A stretch of 64,000 nt of DNA, from NCBI RefSeq assembly GCF_000617845.2, contig NZ_DF820425.1, positions 4,763,725-4,827,724 on the forward strand, given 5' to 3'. A model generated the notes under the pieces. It saw only the letters and a list, made by a program, of their open reading frames with translations. It made no database searches and had not been told where the DNA came from. Source of the DNA: Bradyrhizobium sp. DOA9 (GTDB taxonomy: Bacteria; Pseudomonadota; Alphaproteobacteria; Rhizobiales; Xanthobacteraceae). Made by a program: the position numbers and the translations under genes. Positions 6,830 through 15,112 of this stretch are shown piece by piece (positions within the stretch are counted from its first letter, which is position 1; the number at the start of each line of letters is the position of its first letter).

Positions 6830-7561
6830 CTAGCCCCCGCCGTCAAAAGCCCTTCGCAGTAGCCGCGCAACCAGCTCTCTCGCTTCCTGTTCGCTCGATG
6901 CCGGCGATGGTCGTTCGTTCTTTCGCCTTGCGTGCCTTGACCAGTTCGCCGTCTGTTTCACTTTCTTGATAGCGTTGCGCGGCGCCCAGTCGAGCTTCAG
7001 AAACTTTGGCTCGCCACCCGACCGCTCCATCAGGCACTCAAGTGCCTTGTAAATATCAAACCAAAACGTCGGCGGATACTGCCCGGCGTCGGACCCTGAT
7101 GTCCGCCCGAAGTAAATTAAGGCATCTTCCAACAGATCGTCATTATCAGCTATCGCCGCCCAATTTTGCACGTCACTTGCATGTGGCAACAATTCAGGTT
7201 CGGGCTTGCCATCCACTAGTTTTATAGCCATGGCCCCAACCTTCGAGCGACCGGGTGCCAGACCTTTCATGAAAATCGTTTGATTTATCTTTCCGTCCTG
7301 TGCAAATTCGACAACGCTTCCGCAGGAGAGGGGCTGCGATTGCTTTGCGATCAACATTGCACCGTTCAATCGATCGATGTGAGCCGAGAAACGATCGCGC
7401 ACCTCGATCGCTGACATTGCGTCATCGAGCGAGTTAGATCGCAAGATGGTATCCTGCCCATGCACCTCCACCCAAGGGTCAAAAGGCGGCTTCAGCATAT
7501 CGCGCCAGTCCTGCTGATCGAACTCGTGCCCACGCAGCACGGCTCCCCATTTGTTTGGCAT
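6830..7561 (-). CDS. unknown protein at the end of the packaging operon
   Basis: A 243-residue soluble protein, the last gene of the minus-strand operon, starting 39 bases after the stop of the large terminase. It has a Trp/Pro-rich N-terminus (QQDWRDMLKPPFDPWVEVHG), a central region with regular helices, and a strongly basic C-terminal stretch (about residues 195-225, NAIKKVKQTANWSRHARRKNERP) that could bind nucleic acid. No family is recognised. Its place after terL suggests cargo carried with the late genes rather than a packaging component. Confidence 0.5.
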   Translation of the reverse strand: MPNKWGAVLRGHEFDQQDWRDMLKPPFDPWVEVHGQDTILRSNSLDDAMSAIEVRDRFSAHIDRLNGAMLIAKQSQPLSCGSVVEFAQDGKINQTIFMKGLAPGRSKVGAMAIKLVDGKPEPELLPHASDVQNWAAIADNDDLLEDALIYFGRTSGSDAGQYPPTFWFDIYKALECLMERSGGEPKFLKLDWAPRNAIKKVKQTANWSRHARRKNERPSPASSEQEARELVARLLRRAFDGGG

Positions 7562-7599
7562 CGATTGAACCTCACACTCGGAATGGGCGAAATTTGTCG

Positions 7600-9369
7600 C
7601 TATCTACTCATCCAATTCGATCTGATGACGGCTGGCATGTTAGGCACAGGCGCTGCGGCCAGCTCGGAGGCCCGCTGGTCGAAGTTGATCTGAACGGCCT
7701 GCCGAGCCGCGTGCGCATAGACCAACGCATCCAGCGCCTCCGCACGGCGTCCGGGGATACGCTCAAAGCGTCGGCTTGGCTGCCCGCGTTTGTATCGGAC
7801 GACGCGCCGCTCGCTCGCCAGTTGTTCGAAGTAGACGGGCGCCAGCAAGTTCGAGAACCTGATCGCGGCGCCGCGCGCCAGCCGGTCGAAGATCGCGCTT
7901 TTCAACACATCGACACCAACGATCGCCAGGCGGGCGCCTTTCTTCGTCCTCGACACCACAAAGCCCGGCCGCGTTCCTGATGCGCCCTTGCCGGCGAATA
8001 TTCGCCGGCTCGTGCGGGGGCCACAGAAGGCGAGCACGAGATCGGCATGATCGCCGTCTCCGGCATCGATCACGGCGGCATCGACCTTGAGCAATCCGCC
8101 GTGCGGATGTTTCCAACGTGTCTTTAGCAACTCGTCAAGTTCAAGCCATGTCGTGTCGTCGGTGAAGCGTCCCCAGATCACGCAATGGGCGAGCACGAGC
8201 GCCGTGCCTTCACGCGTCCAGCCGACAATGCTCGCCTCAATGCGATCATCCTGTACGTCGGCACCGACTGTGATGCACAGGACTTCAGGCGGCGCAGCGT
8301 TCACGCTGAACGGCTCGGCGCGACCGGCAAGGGTGTTCTCGTCGATCTCGGCACCTTGCGCGGCCCAGCCTTCGCCGAGAACCGTGTTCGTGAACACCAT
8401 CAGTTCGTTCGGGTCATCCTTGGCTGAGATGAACTCGGCGGCGAGCTTCGACCACGACGCATTCGCCAGTAGCGACACAAGCGCGTTGAGCCTGAAGCCC
8501 GCATGTCCCTTGACTTGGGGCGCCATCGCACGCCACTCGCCTTCGGCGACCATCTGCGCCTTGTGCTTCTCATCGATCAGAGCAGCGCAATGCGGACAGC
8601 GAAAGGCCGCGCCTTCGCCGCCGGAGCCATCAGGCCATTCGATGTGCTGCCATTTGATCTCGGTGAAGCCGCCACACTCAGGGCAAGGCACTTCATAGAT
8701 ACGCTGGTCCGACGACGCGTAGGACCGCAGCACGTTGCTGGTCTCTTCCAGCGTCGGCGTCGAGCCGATGATGATCTTGCGGTTCGGATAGCTCAACGTG
8801 CGACGCTCGGCGAGCCGCAGCGGGTTGCCTTCCGGGCCGGCTTCCATCGCGTCGGCTTCGTCGATCATCAGCACGCGCACCGTATGCCGGCGCAGATTGC
8901 GCGGCGATCTGGCTGCGACGACTTTGAGCGAGCCGCCCGCAAAACGCTTGCTCGTGAGTGTGTTGCGTTCGCCGTCTTCGCTATCATTGCTGATCAGGCC
9001 CTTGAGCACAGGGCTTGCGTTGAAGATCGGCTCGAGATCGCTGACAACGTAATCGCGGCAATCGCTATCGGTCGGCAACAGGCACAGGACCGGGCTGGGC
9101 TCATTGGCAACGTAAGCGCCAACTGCGCCGGAGAGCAACGTTGTAAAGCCAAGCCGCGCGGCTTTGACCATCGTCACGCGCTCGATCTCGGGATCGCCGA
9201 TGGCGTCGGCGATCTCGGCTTGATACGGATACAGTCTGATTGCGCCGGGCAGGGCGCTCACGCCTTCGGGCAGCTTGATGTTGCTCTCGATCCATTCCGA
9301 CAATCGCAGGCGTGGCGGCGGGATGAGCGAGCGCAGCGCGTTGCGGCGGATGGTGGCGAGAGTGCTCAT
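7600..9369 (-). CDS. phage terminase large subunit, GpA family
   Basis: A 589-residue packaging motor and nuclease of the lambda gpA type. It pumps DNA into the preformed head and cuts it at packaging start and end. Visible features: the lambda-style nucleotide-binding loop KAARLGFTT (residues 69-77, comparable to KSARVGY in gpA), Walker B VLMIDEAD (166-173), and two CxxC pairs (Cys229/232, Cys258/261) as in this family. The C-terminal nuclease half begins near VGADVQDDRIE (about residue 367). The length is normal. The ATG overlaps the preceding gene by 4 bases (ATGA), so translation is coupled. Confidence 0.93.
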   Translation of the reverse strand: MSTLATIRRNALRSLIPPPRLRLSEWIESNIKLPEGVSALPGAIRLYPYQAEIADAIGDPEIERVTMVKAARLGFTTLLSGAVGAYVANEPSPVLCLLPTDSDCRDYVVSDLEPIFNASPVLKGLISNDSEDGERNTLTSKRFAGGSLKVVAARSPRNLRRHTVRVLMIDEADAMEAGPEGNPLRLAERRTLSYPNRKIIIGSTPTLEETSNVLRSYASSDQRIYEVPCPECGGFTEIKWQHIEWPDGSGGEGAAFRCPHCAALIDEKHKAQMVAEGEWRAMAPQVKGHAGFRLNALVSLLANASWSKLAAEFISAKDDPNELMVFTNTVLGEGWAAQGAEIDENTLAGRAEPFSVNAAPPEVLCITVGADVQDDRIEASIVGWTREGTALVLAHCVIWGRFTDDTTWLELDELLKTRWKHPHGGLLKVDAAVIDAGDGDHADLVLAFCGPRTSRRIFAGKGASGTRPGFVVSRTKKGARLAIVGVDVLKSAIFDRLARGAAIRFSNLLAPVYFEQLASERRVVRYKRGQPSRRFERIPGRRAEALDALVYAHAARQAVQINFDQRASELAAAPVPNMPAVIRSNWMSR

Positions 9370-9863
9370 GGGGCAGGTAAGTCTTTGTCCTTCAATTCAC
9401 GTTGCCAAAAGCTGATCGCTCTGCTCAAAACGATATCAACAGCTTCCTTTGAACCATCATTGAACACGAGAAAAAACTTAAGAACGTAGCCAGTGGGAAT
9501 GCCAAGCAACAAGAAACTTCCGCTACCTTGCTCGTGAGGCTCGGCGCCCTTAACTTCCGGCAACCGACCTAATCCACGATGTTTGCCCGCGTCGGCAATA
9601 TCGCGCAGCCAGCCGAGTTCTGGGCACGCTTGCAATAGACCGGCGCGATAGGAGTTGAACACGGTCCCGCGACTATCCTGTCCGGGGTAACGATCATGCC
9701 AAACCCAATCGTGCAGATGCCACGCCGAGTGCGCTGCATTGAACAGTGAACGCGGAGACGGTTCAGATCGAAACGCTTTCACGTTCGGAATGACCAGTTC
9801 ACCCCAGTACTCTTCCACCGAATTGAGATTGATGTCGATGTAGGTGACGACGCGGTTGGACAT
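9366..9863 (-). CDS. cargo protein between terminase subunits, unknown
   Basis: A 165-residue protein. It is mostly helical in pattern, with a striking AHSAWHLHDWVWHD segment (around residues 44-57) and a later LRDIADAGKHRGL segment (around residues 85-97). A beta-rich C-terminus follows, and a final helix. The 'H-x-x-D-W ... D-x-x-x-x-x-K-H' layout recurs in unnamed proteins near phage integrases and may be a HEPN-like helical fold; this is inference. It overlaps terL by 4 bases and so is translated with it. It is not a known packaging component. Confidence 0.5.
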   Translation of the reverse strand: MSNRVVTYIDINLNSVEEYWGELVIPNVKAFRSEPSPRSLFNAAHSAWHLHDWVWHDRYPGQDSRGTVFNSYRAGLLQACPELGWLRDIADAGKHRGLGRLPEVKGAEPHEQGSGSFLLLGIPTGYVLKFFLVFNDGSKEAVDIVLSRAISFWQRELKDKDLPAP

Positions 9864-9939
9864 TCAATGGCTCCGTTTGATACTCCCGGTTCGCTCAACT
9901 TCGTCTTGATCTCTAGCATTGCGAATGTGGCGACGGTGG

Positions 9940-10470
9940 TCAATCGAGTGCGCCATCCTCCTTGAATACAGCCATGAGTTCATCATCGTTTAATGTCTCG
10001 CGTTCCAGAAGCGCTATCGACAGCGCCTCGACCTGCTTCAGATAGTCTCCGATCATGTGTTCGCATCGCGCTTCCATTTCAGTGAGGAATTTGACCACGA
10101 TCGGATCATCGATTTGCAATTGAGGGAAAAGGTGACGAAGAACGAGCTTAACTTGCTCATAGTCTGACGTAGATCGATCTTCGCCGCGCCATGTTTGTGG
10201 AGAGAGGAGTTTGCGCCCGTATTGGCCGGCAAGATGCGCCAATATAAACGCATCGATGCGCTGTCTGGCTGCGGGATCGTGGTAGCTGTCTAGATCGCCA
10301 TCGCGCAGAATTGGGTCGCGATACTTGACCATGCCCCAGCTTCCCTCGTGCGCCTTTGTAGTCACAAACTCGATTGTACTTCCCAGGCCGCACAAGATCA
10401 TCGCGACCGCATGCGCTGCCTCCTCAAGGGCAATCTCTTCAGGTGGCGGCGACATCATCCACGTCATCAC
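9940..10470 (-). CDS. FtsH-like (M41) peptidase-domain protein with altered zinc motif
   Basis: A 176-residue protein that resembles only the C-terminal peptidase domain of FtsH, with no AAA ATPase and no membrane segment. Comparable parts are EEAAHAVAMIL (residues 16-26, where FtsH has HEAGHA), AFILAHLAGQYGRKLL (74-89), STSDYEQVKLVL (100-111, FtsH ASNDLEQA) and ALLERETLNDDEL near the end. The second His (20), the general-base Glu (17) and the third-ligand Asp (103) are kept, but the first zinc His is Glu16. It is either a weakened or re-tuned protease or a binding-only relative. It overlaps terS by 4 bases. A role in processing head proteins or in acting on a helper phage or host target is inference. 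Confidence 0.65.
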   Translation of the reverse strand: MMTWMMSPPPEEIALEEAAHAVAMILCGLGSTIEFVTTKAHEGSWGMVKYRDPILRDGDLDSYHDPAARQRIDAFILAHLAGQYGRKLLSPQTWRGEDRSTSDYEQVKLVLRHLFPQLQIDDPIVVKFLTEMEARCEHMIGDYLKQVEALSIALLERETLNDDELMAVFKEDGALD

Positions 10471-10775
10471 ATTGTGTCCTTCACGTCACTAATCTCCGCA
10501 AGGGCGGCCCTGATCTCGGCATCGATCTCGGCAACATCGCGCTTCGACAAATGCGGCAGCCGCGCCGCGACCCGTGCCGGCACCGCCAGCATACCAGCCC
10601 GGACCGTCCGCAGCACGCCAGCCCATTCCATTTCCACAGCGGCGGCCTCCACCAGCTCGCCACGCAGCTTGGCGGCCTTCAGCTCGTTTAGATCGGCTTG
10701 GGCTGCCGCGAGCCGGGCACGCTGTTTCGACGCCTCAGCGAGAGCCGGAGCGCGTTCTGATGCAGGTCGAGCCAT
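10467..10775 (-). CDS. terminase small subunit (Nu1-like, short)
   Basis: A 102-residue protein, almost all helix, with the KAAKLRGELVEAAAVEMEWAGVLRTVRAGMLAVPARVAARL pattern I recognise from Nu1/TerS-type DNA-packaging proteins. In phages this protein recognises the packaging site and loads the large subunit. The typical N-terminal winged-helix domain is missing (lambda Nu1 is about 180 residues), so DNA recognition must be done differently or by another protein. It starts the packaging part of the minus-strand operon, but is separated from terL by two unrelated genes. Confidence 0.7.
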   Translation of the reverse strand: MARPASERAPALAEASKQRARLAAAQADLNELKAAKLRGELVEAAAVEMEWAGVLRTVRAGMLAVPARVAARLPHLSKRDVAEIDAEIRAALAEISDVKDTM

Positions 10776-10944
10776 GGTGCCGTTTCATCTCCAAAAATTT
10801 GCAACGACGGATATGCCGGGCGAAAGTCGCCCCGCATTATGCGCACGGGCACAGTACCTGAAAGGTGACACTTGCGACCGCACTTGCCCGATAGTTGCCC
10901 AACTCGACGCGCGAACTCGGCTCCCCGACGCCGCCAGCGCAGCC

Positions 10945-11051
10945 GGTGCACCACTGCACCACCTTGCACCGGTCTTTTGGCCTTCTCCTAAACTCCTATA
11001 AAAACGCTATTCCTATTCGCTCTTAAGAGACTTACTGGTGATACTGGTGCA
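10945..11051. other. candidate replication origin with GGTGCA iterons
   Basis: The 283-base gap after vapE holds repeats of GGTGCA/TGCACC at 10945-10950, 10947-10952, 10955-10960 and 10965-10970, and an inverted CACTGCACCA at 11046-11055 (matching 10953-10962). Between the two groups lies an AT-rich stretch (about 10988-11036, with TATAAAAACG and TCTTAAGAGACTTA). Iterons flanking an AT-rich core just behind the replication gene is the arrangement of satellite origins such as those of SaPIs. Nothing else is seen in this gap. Confidence 0.35.
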
Positions 11052-11058
11052 GTGGTGA

Positions 11059-12483
11059 TTACGCCTGCGGCACAGCGGTTTCCTGCATCACCACTGCGTC
11101 GGCGGCGACTGGTGCAGGCTGCTTGAGAGTGGTGACATTACTGCCCGGCTCAGTCTCGGCGGCTTTCTTGCGCGCATCGATCTCCTCTTGGCGGGCATCC
11201 TGCACCAGTTCGTCCTTCGTCGGCGCGCGCACGTACATCCACACGCGCTTGTCCTGCGGCTTGCCCTGCACCGTGGTCTCGACCGTGACCTGCTTCCGCG
11301 CCCAGCCGAGCCGTTTCATGCAGCGGGCGACCCGGTTCATCGCGGCTTGATCCCACTTCACTTCGTCGAGACCAATGGCGTTCTTGAACACGTGCTCAAT
11401 AACGACCCGGTACGCGGGATAGTCCGGCGGCTGGTGCAAACGGCTATCGAGGTAGTTGGCAATCAACGGCTCCCACGCGTCGGCTTGATAGCGGGCCTCC
11501 TGCTCCTGCTCCGCCTTTGCGGCAGCAGCCTTCCCGGTCTCGGTGTCGGTGAACCACCAAGCCACGCCAGCCTCATAGAGAATGCGAGCCTCGGCCCACA
11601 GCATGTCACGATCACGCTGCAAGCCTTCGATATCGATCTGCTTCACGCTCACCGGCAGAAAGCGGCGGGCGCCGGTCCAATCTTTGAGGTAATCGTTGCA
11701 ATTGGTCGTGCCGATAAAGATGCAGCTACGCGGGCGCTCAACGATGCGGCGCCCGTAGGGCGGCCGGAAGCGATCATCAGTCCGCGAGATGAACGCCTTG
11801 ATGCGCGACGCCTCCGTCTTGCTCATGGCGTCCAACTCGCCGACCTCGATGCACCAGACACCGGCACACTGCATAGAGGCATCCTTGCTGCCGAACTGTT
11901 CGATGTCGTCGGTGAACCACGGATAGAACAGCGCCTTGATGGCCGTCGATTTCAGCAGGCCCTGCGGACCTTCGAGGATCATCATCGTATCGACCTTCTC
12001 GCCACAACCGAGTACGCGTGCGACGGCGCTGATCATCACGTTGCGGCCAACCAGCTTGGTATATTCCGACTGCTCGGCACCGAAATAGGTGGAGAGCATG
12101 GTATCGAGCCGGAACACGCCGTCATGCTCAAGACTGTTGAGATAGTCCTGCACCGGGTGATAGCTGCGGTCACGGGCCACCAGCTCGATGGCCTGCGCCG
12201 CCACCGCAGGCGTCACCGCGATGGCTTCCACGGTCTGCAACCAATGCGTCAGGGCCAGATCGTCCTGCTCGGTCCACGGGCGCGGCTCGAAGTTGGCTGC
12301 GTCGATCCACGGCTGCCACGGCGGCACGTCGATCAACATCGTCTGATGCGCGAACAGGTCGAATGCCAGCACACCTTGCCAGCACTGAGCGCCACGAAGC
12401 GCGATCACTGCGTTGGCAAACAGGGGTTTCGGGATGTCATTCTTGGCGCGGATCAGTTCAGCGCGCCAGCCGGTTTTATCCAT
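11059..12483 (-). CDS. VapE-family replication ATPase/primase-helicase
   Basis: A 474-residue protein of the virulence-associated E family, which on phage satellites acts as the replication initiator helicase. Walker A is EGPQGLLKST (residues 171-180) and Walker B-like is WCIEVGELDAM (210-220). An arginine-rich RPPYGRRIVERPRSCIFIGTTN block carries sensor residues. The N-terminal primase-type part found in longer relatives is absent. The C-terminal 90 residues are basic and variable. The start overlaps the upstream gene by 8 bases. It belongs to the minus-strand unit that begins at the 12902-12986 operators. Confidence 0.88.
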   Translation of the reverse strand: MDKTGWRAELIRAKNDIPKPLFANAVIALRGAQCWQGVLAFDLFAHQTMLIDVPPWQPWIDAANFEPRPWTEQDDLALTHWLQTVEAIAVTPAVAAQAIELVARDRSYHPVQDYLNSLEHDGVFRLDTMLSTYFGAEQSEYTKLVGRNVMISAVARVLGCGEKVDTMMILEGPQGLLKSTAIKALFYPWFTDDIEQFGSKDASMQCAGVWCIEVGELDAMSKTEASRIKAFISRTDDRFRPPYGRRIVERPRSCIFIGTTNCNDYLKDWTGARRFLPVSVKQIDIEGLQRDRDMLWAEARILYEAGVAWWFTDTETGKAAAAKAEQEQEARYQADAWEPLIANYLDSRLHQPPDYPAYRVVIEHVFKNAIGLDEVKWDQAAMNRVARCMKRLGWARKQVTVETTVQGKPQDKRVWMYVRAPTKDELVQDARQEEIDARKKAAETEPGSNVTTLKQPAPVAADAVVMQETAVPQA

Positions 12484-12862
12484 AGCGGCGGCTCGTAAAC
12501 TTGTGGATATCGCGCTTGCTGAGACCGATCTGCGCGTTCGGCGACGGCGAACGATGCGGCAAGACGGTGAAACCGAGCAGCAGAGCTGCGATTAACATCG
12601 CACCATTGCTGACATAGCCGGACATGCCATTCTTGCGGCCCCAGTTTTCCGCTTCGTGCTTCAGCCAATAGCTTGATGCTGTACCCTTTTTCGTTGGGTG
12701 GAACCGGCGAAGGAACGCCATGGCGGTTGCGACCTCATCGTCCCGGATCGAGCGGGGCTCAACCGGGTGATTGCCCCGGTAGTGCCGGAGGCCATACGGA
12801 CAAAGCTCCGGAAATCGCCGGTATGCATCGGCGGTTTTTTCCTCGTAACCCTCACTAAGCAT
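12476..12862 (-). CDS. first gene of the replication/packaging operon, unknown
   Basis: A 128-residue protein. The first 75 residues are polar and basic with conserved-looking motifs (YGLRHYRGNHPVEPRSIRDDEV, SSYWLKHEAENW). Residues about 80-103 form a hydrophobic stretch (YVSNGAMLIAALLLGFTVLPH) that could be a membrane helix. The basic end is GLSKRDIHKFTSRRYG. No family is recognised. Its stop lies inside the start of vapE, so it is probably a replication accessory. It is the first gene behind the operator cluster and hence the first product made on induction of this side. Confidence 0.55.
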   Translation of the reverse strand: MLSEGYEEKTADAYRRFPELCPYGLRHYRGNHPVEPRSIRDDEVATAMAFLRRFHPTKKGTASSYWLKHEAENWGRKNGMSGYVSNGAMLIAALLLGFTVLPHRSPSPNAQIGLSKRDIHKFTSRRYG

Positions 12863-12901
12863 TGATCATTTCCCGATTTGGCGCGTTCGGCGCTCGGCAA
12901 C

Positions 12902-12986
12902 TGTGTCTCGTTGACATAGCCAATGATGCAGTGCACTATGTCTGCCTGACACAGAATGTCAATCGAAACTATGTCAGCCAGACATA
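12902..12986. promoter_or_regulatory. three 17-bp operators in the divergent control region
   Basis: Three palindromes follow the form T(A/G)TGTC-N5-GACA(T/C)A: 12902-12918 (TGTGTC-TCGTT-GACATA), 12937-12953 (TATGTC-TGCCT-GACACA) and 12970-12986 (TATGTC-AGCCA-GACATA). Their start-to-start distances are 35 and 33 bases, close to three helical turns, so dimers would line up on one face. They fill the 136-base gap between the two divergent operons of the element, as lambda-type operators do. Confidence 0.75.
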
Positions 12987-12998
12987 AGGAAATTTCCG

Positions 12999-13697
12999 AT
13001 GCCGCTTCTCTCGCTCACGCAGGTTCTCGCGCTGACCGGCACGCCCTTTCAAAAATTCCAAACACTGCGCCGTCGCGATCAGATCGCAATGGCGTTTGGT
13101 CGTCGCACCGCCGCCGCGTCGCTCGACTACATTCCTGCTGACTGCGTCGGCATGATGCTGGTCGATGCTCTTGGCGAGGCTTACGGCGGCAAGCTCACGT
13201 TCCCCGCGCAGCTGGTTCGCGTGTACGGCGACACATGGCTGGAATGTGTTGCGCATGCCGAAGCTGGACTGATGGAAACCAATGCTCAGGATGTCAGCTT
13301 TTGCGTCATCGACTGCGAGCGTGAAAGCGACGGAAAGGCAGGCCACATGGTGATGGGCACCATGGGCAACAACGAGCAGACCCTTTCCGTTGTCCAGCAC
13401 ATGATGCAGCAGCCGGGTTGGTTTCAGCGTCGTATGAATTGCGTCAACGTTTCGTTAATCATTCGTCGCATCCGTCGCGCCGCCAATGACTACAACGAGC
13501 ACAAGCCCGTCGAAGAGCAGATTGATCTCAGCACGCCGTTTATGCCGTTCCCCGGAACGGATGAATACAAGACGCTGATGGACGCCGATTACTTCAAGCA
13601 GCGTGACAAGGCGGTTGATGAAGTCAACAAGCTGAAGCGGCGTGAGCAGGACGCCGCAAAGTTTGGCGACAAGGCGCGGGCCTTGGTGCTGCAATGA
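12999..13697 (+). CDS. possible HTH protein, first gene of the head operon
   Basis: A 232-residue protein starting at ATG 12999 after an AAGGAAA site. Residues 3-30 (LLSLTQVLALTGTPFQKFQTLRRRDQIA) have the spacing of a MerR/AlpA-type helix-turn-helix. The middle is a compact alpha/beta region with three cysteines. The end (about 185-232) is a charged helix rich in Lys, Glu and Asp. It lies immediately beside the triple operator and overlaps the portal gene by 4 bases (ATGA). I infer it may be the regulator that binds those operators; it could also be a head accessory protein. Confidence 0.5.
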   Translation: MPLLSLTQVLALTGTPFQKFQTLRRRDQIAMAFGRRTAAASLDYIPADCVGMMLVDALGEAYGGKLTFPAQLVRVYGDTWLECVAHAEAGLMETNAQDVSFCVIDCERESDGKAGHMVMGTMGNNEQTLSVVQHMMQQPGWFQRRMNCVNVSLIIRRIRRAANDYNEHKPVEEQIDLSTPFMPFPGTDEYKTLMDADYFKQRDKAVDEVNKLKRREQDAAKFGDKARALVLQ

Positions 13698-15112
13698 ACA
13701 TTCTTCCGCGCACAGCCCGTGCATTGCGCGCCTTCACGCGGGCGTTCAGCGGCTACGACATCGCCGGCAACTCGACGCGCTGGCCGTCGCAATATGTGCT
13801 GAACGCCCCGATCAGCCAGCAGCTTGCCGCGAGCCGGTTGGCGGCGCGGAAGATCGCGCACCAAGTCGAAAATAACAGCCTCATAGCGTCGATTGTTCAG
13901 CATCTCGTGACCGCGATCGTTGCGGACGGCCCGACCGTCCGCCCGTCGCATCCTGATCCTGAGGTTAATGCTCAGCTCCATCGGGCTTGGAACGCGTTCT
14001 ACAGCAATTGCACGGTTGAGGGCGCGGGCATGAACCTTGGCGGCTTCCTGAGCCGCGTGGCGCGGGGCTTCCTGATCGATGGCGAAGCCTTTGTCAAAAT
14101 GATCGTTGACTCGCAGACGATGACGCTGCGGCTGCAACTGCTCAGCGCCGAGCAGATCGATAGCAGTAAGACAGTGCCGAGCCTTGGTCTGACTGGCGAT
14201 GCGCCCTTGATCGTTGCCGGCGTCCAGTTCGACGATGCCGGCAAGATCACGCATTATTGGGCGTTTAGCAGCCCGCCCGATAGCCCGTGGGCTTCCATCG
14301 AACCGGCCGCGCCGATCTCTGCGCTCGACATCTGCCACGTGTTCGAGCCGCGCTTTCCCGGTGTGCCGCGCGGCATGTCGCCGCTGGCGCCGGTCGCACC
14401 GCTCGCCTTGCAGCTCGACGAAGCGATTGACGCTGCCATCGTCAAGCTCAAGACAACATCGCTCTTCGCCGCGATCATTCGCGACATCGACGGCAATGTG
14501 CCTCTCGATGCGACGACCGACCCTGCGTCGCTGCAACTTGAACCCGGCGCGACGTTGCGCCTTCCGCCCGGCACCGACGTGACGTTCCCTCCGGTCGCCG
14601 AGATGTCCACAGTCTCCGAAGTCATGAGCTACATCGCCCGCCAAGTTTGCGCGGGCGCTGGCGTGCCGCCGTTCATGGCGACGGGCGACTTTGGCGCGAT
14701 CAACTACAGCGCCGGCAAGCTTGGCCTTGCGACCTTCCAGCGTCGCGTCAAAGCGCTTCAGCAAAACAACATTGTCGCGCAGTTGCTCTCGCGCATTTGG
14801 GACCGTGTCGTGCTGCTCGAAATTCTCTCGGGTCGGCTTCGCGCGCCGGACTATGAGAGCAATCCCGAGAACTATTGCGCCGAGTTTCTGTTCGCCGGCT
14901 GGCCCGCGATTGACGAACTCAAGGCCGCGAAGGCCAACACGCTTATGGTCGCGGCCAAGCTGCGTTCGCGCCAAGAGATCATCAGCGAGGGTGGACGAGA
15001 CCCTGCCGACGTGGACCGCGAAATCGAGAATGACCCGTTTGCCGCCGACGATCTGTCGGCGAGCGCCGACAACATCGCCAATCAACCTGATCAGGAGAAT
15101 GAGAATGCGTAG
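13694..15112 (+). CDS. phage portal protein, lambda gpB family
   Basis: A 472-residue portal, the dodecameric ring at one vertex of the head through which DNA enters and to which connector proteins bind. Recognisable family stretches include the N-terminal SLIASIVQHLVTAIVADGP helix, GGFLSRVARGFLIDGEAFVKM, the central FEPRFPGVPRGMSPLAP and DEAIDAAIVK, and RQVCAGAGVPPFMATGDF near residue 318, followed by NYSAGKLGLATFQRRV. The length is usual for the lambda type. It starts with an ATGA overlap with the gene before and ends 8 bases inside the protease-capsid gene. Confidence 0.93.
   Translation: MNILPRTARALRAFTRAFSGYDIAGNSTRWPSQYVLNAPISQQLAASRLAARKIAHQVENNSLIASIVQHLVTAIVADGPTVRPSHPDPEVNAQLHRAWNAFYSNCTVEGAGMNLGGFLSRVARGFLIDGEAFVKMIVDSQTMTLRLQLLSAEQIDSSKTVPSLGLTGDAPLIVAGVQFDDAGKITHYWAFSSPPDSPWASIEPAAPISALDICHVFEPRFPGVPRGMSPLAPVAPLALQLDEAIDAAIVKLKTTSLFAAIIRDIDGNVPLDATTDPASLQLEPGATLRLPPGTDVTFPPVAEMSTVSEVMSYIARQVCAGAGVPPFMATGDFGAINYSAGKLGLATFQRRVKALQQNNIVAQLLSRIWDRVVLLEILSGRLRAPDYESNPENYCAEFLFAGWPAIDELKAAKANTLMVAAKLRSRQEIISEGGRDPADVDREIENDPFAADDLSASADNIANQPDQENENA

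Noticed and set aside
14691..15104. Upstream extension of the protease-capsid frame into the portal gene
   Set aside because: The portal frame is real there, and a good ribosome site fixes the start at 15105.
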